From an uncultured Armatimonadota bacterium (lineage in GTDB: Bacteria; Armatimonadota; Fimbriimonadia; Fimbriimonadales; Fimbriimonadaceae): DNA of 44,379 bases. This document shows positions 24,377-31,525 of this stretch, piece by piece; the stretch's first letter is position 1; each line of letters starts with the position of its first letter. The position numbers were made by a program, and so were the translations under genes. The notes beneath the pieces are model-generated. The model saw nothing but the letters and a program-made list of their open reading frames with translations, was not told where the DNA came from and searched no databases. The DNA lies in contig CAILEM010000120.1 of the NCBI GenBank assembly GCA_903833215.1, positions 1-44,379 of the forward strand. The letters run 5' to 3'.

Positions 24377-25237
24377 CTACTTCTTTTCGAAGGTGAAGTC
24401 GACAAGGTCAACGCCGGCACTGGTGATGTTGCCATGGTTGATTGCCTGGTTGTTCTTGAATGTTACGATACCGGTCGATCCAACGAGATCTCGGTCGTAC
24501 ATGCTCTTCGAATCGTATACGATGTTGAGCGCAGCCGAACCTCCAACCATGTTGGCTCGAGCTCTTGCTGGGTAAGTAACCGTTACCGAGTTACCACCAT
24601 CAAACGTTCCACCGTTGCCGGGGAGGTTTCCGGTGATTTTTTCAGGGACGCTGGCAGAGCCAGCTGTGAAAACCACGACCACAAATCGGAAAGCGCCAAT
24701 TGTTAGGTTGCCATTTCCACCGTCTGTGAGGTCGAACGGACCCTCAACTTCGATCGTATAGATCGCCGGCGTCGTTGCCTTTGGAGGCAAGAACAAGTAG
24801 TCGTTCAACGCACCCGAAGTATCGATGGTGAGCTTGGTGTCCTTAGCATTCACGTAGACATGATAAGGGATGCGCGCAAGTGCAACATTTGTTCCAGGTG
24901 TCTTGACTTTGCCGTGGAAAGAAGGGTGAGTCAATCCCTGAAGGATCGTACTTGGGGTGATGATTGCTACCACTCCGGTCGAAGGAATGGTTGTGTCTGC
25001 AGGAAGCGTTCCTGTAACAACTGTACCGCCACTCGTCGTAACCTGAACCTGTTGTGGGGTTGCGCCTGCAGATGTTCCTGCAGTTCCTGCTCCGGTGTCG
25101 GTTCCGAGACCGCCAGCCGTTTTAACTCTTGGGCTGATACCTTTAACCGTACCAGAACCACCGCAACCTACCAGCACACCGCCCAATACGACGGCGGCCG
25201 ATACTAGACCATAAATATATCTTCTACCTGAAACCAT
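24377..25237 (-). CDS. GGSG lipoprotein, unknown function
   Basis: This 286-residue lipoprotein begins at the ATG at 25237, which has GGGAGG 5 nt upstream; a longer frame from 25294 lacks such a site. The signal is MVSGRRYIYG, hydrophobic, then VLVGCGGSG. A low-complexity Gly/Thr/Ala linker follows, then a beta-rich part with repeated ASP/GLY turns (TLTIDTSGALNDYLFL, FDLTDGGNGNLTIGAFRF, YDSKSMYDRDLVGS) and a C-terminal VDFTFEKK. It is the intact paralogue of the frameshifted gene at 22114-22987. The secondary-structure pattern suggests Ig-like or related adhesive domains; the function is not known. Confidence 0.7.
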   Translation of the reverse strand: MVSGRRYIYGLVSAAVVLGGVLVGCGGSGTVKGISPRVKTAGGLGTDTGAGTAGTSAGATPQQVQVTTSGGTVVTGTLPADTTIPSTGVVAIITPSTILQGLTHPSFHGKVKTPGTNVALARIPYHVYVNAKDTKLTIDTSGALNDYLFLPPKATTPAIYTIEVEGPFDLTDGGNGNLTIGAFRFVVVVFTAGSASVPEKITGNLPGNGGTFDGGNSVTVTYPARARANMVGGSAALNIVYDSKSMYDRDLVGSTGIVTFKNNQAINHGNITSAGVDLVDFTFEKK

Positions 25238-25659
25238 TAATCCTCCCATCTCAGCACACTTCCGTCTAGCGGATTGTGAAGCAATATACACCAAAACATA
25301 GCTAACTTGAGCGTGTCTCTAGAGCAAATTGTCAAATTCGGTCACGGATCTTAATCCGAACACCAAAGTCGATATCCTACACTATTCCGTTTCCGTTTCG
25401 AAATGCTCTTGGTTCAATAGTGCCTTGATGCAACACTGCGATCTGCTGGCACAATCTTCTTTTCTAATTTCCCCAGAATGGATTCGCGCTTTTAAAAGCA
25501 AGCCTCATTCTGAGTTACCATCCAACTCCTCAATCACCGACAACCGCAGGCGGCGTCAGCGTCTACATGGCTGGTATTTATTATAGGGTCTTTTTGCAAA
25601 CATTTGGGCCCTTAGGTTCATGAAGTTTAACCAAGAATCGCAATTTTGGACCCAAATAA
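25238..25659. other. Intergenic region, nothing recognised
   Basis: About 420 nt between the lipoprotein start and the stop of the GlmL-like gene. A plus-strand frame at 25329-25586 has no signal, no ribosome-binding site and no recognisable domain. Promoter elements for the lipoprotein are expected near 25270-25300. Confidence 0.4.
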
Positions 25660-27528
25660 CTACTTCGGCAGGGGCAAACCGAACGCCTGCAGGTACTCCC
25701 TAAGCTTAGAAATGCGGTTCGCGCTGTTCAAGTCGATGCTGAAGGGACGTCCGCGAGCATCGATGATGATTCCGACGGTCCCACCTTCAAGCTTTGCGGT
25801 GAGTGGCTTTCCTTTCCCCGCACCGACGTCAAAAGTCTTCGATGGGGATATTTCAAGAGTCTTGAATTGCCCTGTTGCGCATGGGATGACGACGAGCTTG
25901 CCAAACGGTACCGTAAGGTTCACGCCGTCTCCTGAGATGGTGACGCAAGCCTCACCTTCTTTAGCCACTCCCACGGGGGCGATACAGTGGCCACATTTGA
26001 CAATACAATCGCGTTCAAAGACTTCCTTTGCTGCGGCATACAGATGTTCGCTGAGCACCCCTAAGTGCGGCATCATGAAGATGCTATCGACGGTGAGCAT
26101 CGTGATGCCTTCAGGCTGGTAGGCGTCCATCATCATCAGAGCCGACTGCGCTCTCTTGGGGGCATGGGATAGCACTCCTCCCGAGCCGATAACCATGTCG
26201 AGAGCCATCATATTGACGAGGGAACCGCCAGACTGGTCTTGGTTGAAGATTTGGCCCACGTCACGTTGTTGCGCGTTTCCGACGAGGTTGCGGGCAAGGC
26301 TCTTGTGGTGGATAAATGCCAGCCTCAGGGCTTCTCGAGCGACAGCGTGTTCTATGAGGAGATCCTCATAGGTCTGAGGAATCGTCGTCGGTCGAATCAT
26401 CTTGTTGCGAAGTCGGTTGCGAACCTCGGCTGGATCGATGTCATACGGAATCCAACGTGCAATGTTCTCAACCGTCGCTTCCTTGAGAACGTTACATATT
26501 GAGTAGCTCATCCCTAGGTTGGCGGAAACGGTGCGGTTGTAGATTCGTTCGCCCGTTTCTGCAAGAAACACCGAGAATACGTCTGTCGTTGCGCCACCAA
26601 TATCGACGCCGAGGACGTTGAGTTTTTCGTTTTCTGCATATTCCTTGAGGAGCTTGCCGACTGCATTGGGGGTCGCCATGACCTCTTCGCTCGTCCAGTC
26701 GAGTAGCTTGGAATATCCTGGTGCCTGCTGCATCACGTGCTCAAGGAACATCTCGTGGATCTCTTCGCGGGCCGGGCCGAGATTTTCCTTGTCGAGAGTT
26801 GGTCTGAGGTTATCAACAACCTGAAGTTCGATACCTTCGCCAAGCACTTTACGAACATCTTCACGCGCATCTTTGTTGCCAGCGTAGATGATCGGGAGTT
26901 TCATGTCGCCAAATCGAGGCTTTGGATCCGCACGACGTACCACCTCAGCAAGGTCAATGAGGTGAGACTTCGTCCCTCCATCGGTACCTCCTGACATGAG
27001 GATGATGTCGGGCCTCAATTGTCGAAGACGCTCGACCTTTTGATAGTCTTTACGTCCGTCATCGACAGAGAGCGTGTCCATGAGGATGGCCCCTGCACCA
27101 AGTGCGGCTCTTTCCGCCGACTCGGCAGACATTGTCTTGACGACGCCAGCAACCATCATCTGAAGACCGCCACCAGCAGATGAAGTGCTGACATACAGGT
27201 CGCTTGCGTCGAGAGAGTTTTTCACTCCTTCTGTATCTCGAACGCCGCGCTTGAGTTGGCGCCACACTTGGCCGTTCTTCTGAAGGGACCTTCGCCCTTT
27301 ATCAAAACCTTCAGGAACGGTCGTTTCTGTGATTTCTTCAAGTTCGGTAATGGAATTCAGGACGCCTAGAGTCACATCTTCGAAAGGTCGCTCAACTGTT
27401 GTCGGCGCCTCTCCTCGGGCAACGAGTCGGTATTCGCCTGTTTTTTCGCTGTGCTCGATCAAAATTGCCTTGGTTGTGGTGGATCCACAGTCAGTCGCGA
27501 CAATTCGTCGGATGTTCGGGGAAGACAT
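25660..27528 (-). CDS. GlmL/MutL-type ASKHA ATPase with long C-terminus
   Basis: The 622-residue protein has two nucleotide-binding motifs of the actin-like (ASKHA) fold: DCGSTTTKAILIE near the start and GVDIGGATTDVFSVF in the middle. Family-typical stretches such as VYVSTSSAGGGLQMMVAG-like (here LYVSTSSAGGGLQMM), IILMSGGTDGG and KLPIIYAGNKDA match the MutL accessory protein of B12-dependent glutamate mutase. MutL proteins are usually about 460 residues; here about 120 extra C-terminal residues include a Cys-x-x-Cys-type CGHC motif. No glutamate mutase subunit (MutE/MutS) is nearby. A TATAAT box at 27536-27541 lies 7 nt before the ATG, indicating a leaderless mRNA. Confidence 0.8.
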   Translation of the reverse strand: MSSPNIRRIVATDCGSTTTKAILIEHSEKTGEYRLVARGEAPTTVERPFEDVTLGVLNSITELEEITETTVPEGFDKGRRSLQKNGQVWRQLKRGVRDTEGVKNSLDASDLYVSTSSAGGGLQMMVAGVVKTMSAESAERAALGAGAILMDTLSVDDGRKDYQKVERLRQLRPDIILMSGGTDGGTKSHLIDLAEVVRRADPKPRFGDMKLPIIYAGNKDAREDVRKVLGEGIELQVVDNLRPTLDKENLGPAREEIHEMFLEHVMQQAPGYSKLLDWTSEEVMATPNAVGKLLKEYAENEKLNVLGVDIGGATTDVFSVFLAETGERIYNRTVSANLGMSYSICNVLKEATVENIARWIPYDIDPAEVRNRLRNKMIRPTTIPQTYEDLLIEHAVAREALRLAFIHHKSLARNLVGNAQQRDVGQIFNQDQSGGSLVNMMALDMVIGSGGVLSHAPKRAQSALMMMDAYQPEGITMLTVDSIFMMPHLGVLSEHLYAAAKEVFERDCIVKCGHCIAPVGVAKEGEACVTISGDGVNLTVPFGKLVVIPCATGQFKTLEISPSKTFDVGAGKGKPLTAKLEGGTVGIIIDARGRPFSIDLNSANRISKLREYLQAFGLPLPK

Positions 27529-27943
27529 GGTTCAAATTATAACCGTGCGACAGGTGGATTACTTGACTTGGATCGCCAAAACCTACCCGTCGCAAGTTTC
27601 CGAGAGGCATCCCTCGTGTATACAGTGTCGCTCTGTTAGGCATGTGAGTTGATTGATCAACGGATCGGTAGGGATGAGCCTGTTTCAAAGAGGTGATCTT
27701 TCGTTATGGACTGTTTTTGCTTAAGGCCTTGCATCGTGAACTAATGTCCGTCATAATTCTGGAGGGCTTGGTGAAATTACCGGGTCCTGCCGACGTATCA
27801 TTCATGGACCGAGTTGCAACCGGAGTAGGGTTGGAGGCTCATAGGAAACTCAAGGATAGTTGTGAGGTTCCGCCCAACGACAAAGTTGGCAGCGAGGTCG
27901 GTGAATGCGTTGGAAAGAAACGCACAAGGAGCACTGATCACAT
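27529..27943. other. Divergent promoter region
   Basis: About 415 nt separate the GlmL-like gene (minus strand) from the SLH porin (plus strand). It holds the TATAAT box for the former at 27536-27541 and should hold the porin promoter. A plus-strand frame at 27693-27947 overlaps the porin's start and has no supporting features, so it is not called. The long leader before the porin could carry regulatory RNA, but none is recognised. Confidence 0.5.
27536..27541 (-). promoter_or_regulatory. -10 box for leaderless GlmL-like gene
   Basis: TATAAT on the minus strand is followed by 7 nt (TTGAACC) and the ATG. This spacing puts transcription start at or next to the start codon. No Shine-Dalgarno sequence is present. 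Confidence 0.6.
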
Positions 27944-29893
27944 ATGAAGCGAACGTTTAAGTACGCTCTTTCCGCGATCCTCACAGCCGCGATCGTAATG
28001 CCGGCTTTTGCATCGACGGACAATTTCCCGGACGTACCGGATAATCACTGGGCATTTGAAGCCCTCCAGCGACTCAAGAAGGATGGCCTTCTCGTCGGCT
28101 ACCCCGACGGCCTGTTCCGTGGCAACCGACCTGCGTCGCGCTACGAACTCGCAGTTGCGATCCACGCATGCTACACGAACCTCAAGAGCGTTACCGACGG
28201 TCTTGATTCGCAGATCAAAGCCCTCAGCGACAAGCTCAACGGCGTTGCCACCACGGCCGACGTTCAGAACCTTCGCGATGCGCTCACTGCTCTGCAGAAC
28301 GACGTAAATGGCATGAAGAGCTATGGCGAGGATATCGCTTCGCTCAAGAAGCTTGCTGACACGTTCCAGAAGGAACTCCAGTCACTCGGCGTAGACGTTG
28401 AGGCCCTCAAGAAAGACCTCGGCGACCTCGCTGATCGCGTCACCAAACTCGAGAAGAGAAAGCCAACCGTTAACATCAGCGGCGACGTCAATCTCCTCGT
28501 TCTCGGTGGTACGAGCCGAGACGGCAACGTCGGTTTGAGCCAAGAAGGATACTTCACCGGTATCAACCCTGTTACCAAGGCCAATGCTGGCGCAACCACT
28601 GACCTCGTCGTACTCCACGAAGGCGCATTCACCTTCGCCGGAACAAACGAAACCGGTCCAAAGTGGAAGGGCACGATTGTTCTTGGGAATATGCTCGACA
28701 GCTTCAACGGTCAGAACACGCTGAAGACAGGTACGCCATCGGGTGGTTACTTCGAGCAGAACGGCGACGTTTATCTTCAGGACTTCTCGGTATCGTTCGA
28801 CTCCAGCATCGCTGGTCTTAACTTCAATGCTGAGGCAGGACGAGTTGGATATAAGGTATCGCCTTACATCTTCCAGAGACTCGACACCACTTCGTACTTC
28901 GCCAACCAGCGATGGGACGACGGTCTGTATCGCTTTGATGGTGGAATCGTTGGCTTCGGAATCGGGAGCAGCAAGATCGACATCTTTGCTGGTAACAACG
29001 ATAACGTCACGAGCAGCAACGGCGTTGGCCTCAATGTCCTTCAGAGTGGCCAGATCAACGGCGCTTTTGGCGGCCTTGGGGGGCTGTTCGTTGACCGAAC
29101 TCTCGGTGCAAAGCTCAGCAGCCCATTCATTGGTCACAGCAACCTCAACTTGGCGTTCGTCGTGCTTGATACGATTAACCCAATCGTGATTGGCGCTGGT
29201 GGCCCAACCGCAAATCGACTCTCGGTTTACGGCGGCGACCTCAGCTTCAACTTTGGAAAGATTGCCGTCAACGGTGGTTACTCTAAGTCGGATCTGACAG
29301 ATAACACCACTTCGGTTAACAGCAAGGACAACTCTGCATACTTCGTGAAAGGCGGTCTCGGCGGTCACAAGTGGGCATTGAATGCAGGTTACCGACAGGT
29401 TGAGGCTAACTACCTCGCACCTGGCGATTGGGGTCGACTTGGCGTTGCTCGCAACCCAACCAACATCAAGGGCTTCATGGCCGACGGCCACTATAAGATC
29501 AGCCACAAGCTTGATCTTTCGGCAAGTGGCGAGTGGGACAAGGGCGCAGCCGACGGTTTCGGCGGTAGTTCCTTCAACACGAACTCCAAGGTTAACACCT
29601 ACACCGTTAAGCTGTCCTACCTCGTAAATCCTAACCTGACCTTGTCAGTCGGATACGAAGACACCGAGTTCACCGGTCTTGATCCTGCCGCTTTCGCAGC
29701 AGGTACCACGAACTTCGATGCCAGCTACAAGTGGACGACAATCGGTCTTGGCTATGGCCTCTCCGACACGTCTAAGCTCCTCATCCAGTACCAACTCTCG
29801 GACATCAGCAATGAGTTCCAGGTTACAACTGGTAACGGCGGCAACCGGTTCACCGGCGGTCTCTTGACCACACAGCTCAGCGTTAAGTTCTGA
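27944..29893 (+). CDS. SLH-domain, coiled-coil, beta-barrel outer-membrane porin
   Basis: The 649-residue protein has a signal peptide (cleavage after AFA near residue 23), one SLH domain (about 27-75, FPDVPDNHWAFEALQRLKKD then GYPDGLFRGNRPASRYELA), and a coiled coil with heptads of Leu (about 85-170). A C-terminal beta-barrel from about 175 to 649 then ends in LLTTQLSVKF with a terminal Phe. This is the plan of SlpA/OmpM/cyanobacterial porins that link the outer membrane to secondary cell-wall polymer through the SLH domain. AAGGAG lies about 12 nt before the start, one of the few Shine-Dalgarno sites here. A long 5' leader and a strong terminator suggest a highly expressed gene. Confidence 0.92.
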   Translation: MKRTFKYALSAILTAAIVMPAFASTDNFPDVPDNHWAFEALQRLKKDGLLVGYPDGLFRGNRPASRYELAVAIHACYTNLKSVTDGLDSQIKALSDKLNGVATTADVQNLRDALTALQNDVNGMKSYGEDIASLKKLADTFQKELQSLGVDVEALKKDLGDLADRVTKLEKRKPTVNISGDVNLLVLGGTSRDGNVGLSQEGYFTGINPVTKANAGATTDLVVLHEGAFTFAGTNETGPKWKGTIVLGNMLDSFNGQNTLKTGTPSGGYFEQNGDVYLQDFSVSFDSSIAGLNFNAEAGRVGYKVSPYIFQRLDTTSYFANQRWDDGLYRFDGGIVGFGIGSSKIDIFAGNNDNVTSSNGVGLNVLQSGQINGAFGGLGGLFVDRTLGAKLSSPFIGHSNLNLAFVVLDTINPIVIGAGGPTANRLSVYGGDLSFNFGKIAVNGGYSKSDLTDNTTSVNSKDNSAYFVKGGLGGHKWALNAGYRQVEANYLAPGDWGRLGVARNPTNIKGFMADGHYKISHKLDLSASGEWDKGAADGFGGSSFNTNSKVNTYTVKLSYLVNPNLTLSVGYEDTEFTGLDPAAFAAGTTNFDASYKWTTIGLGYGLSDTSKLLIQYQLSDISNEFQVTTGNGGNRFTGGLLTTQLSVKF

Positions 29894-29914
29894 TCCCAGA
29901 ACTAACTACTGACT

Positions 29915-29951
29915 AAAGGGTGGCTCGACAAATGTCGAGCCACCCTTTTTT
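29915..29951 (+). terminator. Rho-independent terminator after the porin gene
   Basis: The stem is about 16 bp (29915-29930 with 29933-29948) and the T-run is at 29946-29951. It lies 22 nt after the porin stop. Confidence 0.95.
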
Positions 29952-30321
29952 GTAATTTGGGGCCAGCTTGGGTATGCAGGCTCTCGTTGACGTCGTCGCC
30001 GTGACGACGCGCAGAACGATAAATGGCCCTCTACCGTGGTTCATGACTCCTCACCAAAGAAACGAATTCCATTGGTGGCTGCGGTGCCAAGGAGACGACG
30101 AAAACGGATGCTCATGAATGCGATTGTATTGTTAAAAAATGCAATAAGAGCGGTAAATCGGAGGCGAATAGCTAGATGGGAATGAAGGGGATGATGTTTT
30201 TAATAAGATGATCCCATTCAGGCTCGTTTTACAGCAGCTTGCCCGTCCCCCTTTGCTTCCTCAATCAGTTATAATTAGCACGGCATCCCCCCAGAATGAA
30301 CTGGCGGGGCGGAGGGTCTGA
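29952..30321. other. Intergenic region with promoter for the MalK-like gene
   Basis: About 370 nt without a gene. A TATAAT box occurs at 30270-30275, about 50 nt before the TTG start of the next gene; no good -35 box is seen at the proper distance. Short inverted repeats (GTCGTC/GACGAC near 29990) occur but have no clear role. Confidence 0.5.
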
Positions 30322-31470
30322 TTGGCTGGAGTTGCATTTAAGGGCATCACTAAGGTCTTTGGTAAGGACGTTAAAGCGGTTAACAACCTTAACCTAGACA
30401 TTAAAGACAAAGAGTTTATGGTCCTCGTTGGACCTTCGGGATGCGGAAAGACCACGGCTCTACGAATGGTCGCCGGCCTCGAAGAATCTACCGATGGCGA
30501 TATCATGATCGGCGACGTGCGTGTGAACGACGTCCCGCCGAAGGACCGCGATATCGCGATGGTATTCCAAAATTACGCGTTGTATCCGCACATGAATGTG
30601 TACGATAACATCGCTTTCGGTTTGCGCCTGAGAGAACTTAAGGGTTTCTTGTGGCAGATTCTAAATCTGGGCGAAGCTCAGAAGATCAAGAGCGACATCG
30701 ACTCACGCGTTCGCGAAGTCGCCAAGATGCTCGACATTGACCAGTATCTTCTGCGTCGACCCAAAGAGCTTTCGGGTGGTCAGAGACAGCGTGTAGCACT
30801 TGCTCGCGCCATCGTTCGAAAACCCAAAGTCTTCTTGATGGACGAGCCACTTTCGAACTTGGACGCAAAGCTTCGTGTGCAAACGCGCGCCGAGCTGATT
30901 CGTCTTCACAGACAGCTTGGCATCACAACGATTTACGTCACTCACGACCAGGTCGAGGCCATGACGATGGGCCAGAGAATGGCGATTATGCGCGATGGCC
31001 TCTTGCAGCAGTGCGATGAGCCAGAGAAGGTATACGCCTATCCTGCCAACAAATTCGTTGCGAGCTTTATTGGATCGCCTCCGATGAACTTCATCGATGC
31101 TTCGATCGTACAGTCGGGAGGCAAGGTCTATGTTGATTGCGGAGAATTCAAACTCCCAATCGCAGACAGCCACCCAGCAGCGAAGAAGGTCGGCCAGAAG
31201 GTCACCATGGGAATTCGTCCCGAAGAGATCTTTGATGCAAGCCTTCCGTCGAACGTGGTCCCAACCGATGAGAACACGATCACGGCAAAGGTCGACGTGC
31301 TTGAGCCACTTGGACACGAGTACGTTGCTTATCTCAGCATTGGTAAGTTGAGCATCATTGCCACCATCGATAATGAGACCAAGCTGAAGGAAATTCAAAC
31401 ATCGAAGTTCACGATCAACCTTGATCGACTGCACCTCTTCGATGCAGAAACCGAAGTCGCCATTCGATAA
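30322..31470 (+). CDS. ABC sugar transporter ATP-binding protein (MalK/UgpC/MsmX-like)
   Basis: The 382-residue ATPase has Walker A GPSGCGKTT at 37-45, Q-loop VFQNYALYPH, signature LSGGQ at 150-154, Walker B VFLMDEP at 170-176, and H-loop YVTHDQ. A C-terminal OB-type regulatory domain (about 240-382) follows. It begins with TTG, supported by GGAGG 8 nt upstream and the family N-terminus MAGVAFKGITKVFG. About 15 extra residues (GFLWQILNLGEAQKI) are inserted between the Q-loop region and the helical domain, where standard MalK proteins run straight on. No permease or binding protein is adjacent, so it probably serves several carbohydrate importers. Confidence 0.93.
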   Translation: MAGVAFKGITKVFGKDVKAVNNLNLDIKDKEFMVLVGPSGCGKTTALRMVAGLEESTDGDIMIGDVRVNDVPPKDRDIAMVFQNYALYPHMNVYDNIAFGLRLRELKGFLWQILNLGEAQKIKSDIDSRVREVAKMLDIDQYLLRRPKELSGGQRQRVALARAIVRKPKVFLMDEPLSNLDAKLRVQTRAELIRLHRQLGITTIYVTHDQVEAMTMGQRMAIMRDGLLQQCDEPEKVYAYPANKFVASFIGSPPMNFIDASIVQSGGKVYVDCGEFKLPIADSHPAAKKVGQKVTMGIRPEEIFDASLPSNVVPTDENTITAKVDVLEPLGHEYVAYLSIGKLSIIATIDNETKLKEIQTSKFTINLDRLHLFDAETEVAIR

Positions 31471-31482
31471 CTTTCTTGTCAA

Positions 31483-31521
31483 CGAAATGCCCCACCTTGT
31501 CTATCAAGGTGGGGCATTTCG
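31483..31521. terminator. Bidirectional terminator between MalK-like and M14 genes
   Basis: A perfect 17-bp stem (31483-31499 with 31505-31521) and a 5-nt loop TCTAT. It lies 12 nt after the plus-strand stop and 5 nt from the end of the convergent minus-strand gene. Confidence 0.9.
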
Positions 31522-31525
31522 CGTT

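Noticed and set aside
25329-25586. 85-codon plus-strand frame
   Set aside because: No start signal and no domain; on the opposite strand to both flanking genes.
27693-27947. 84-codon plus-strand frame overlapping the porin start
   Set aside because: It lies in the 5' leader of the porin gene and has no supporting evidence.
28382-29506. 374-codon minus-strand frame opposite the porin gene
   Set aside because: The porin has signal, SLH, coiled-coil and barrel features; the antisense frame is explained by its codon bias.
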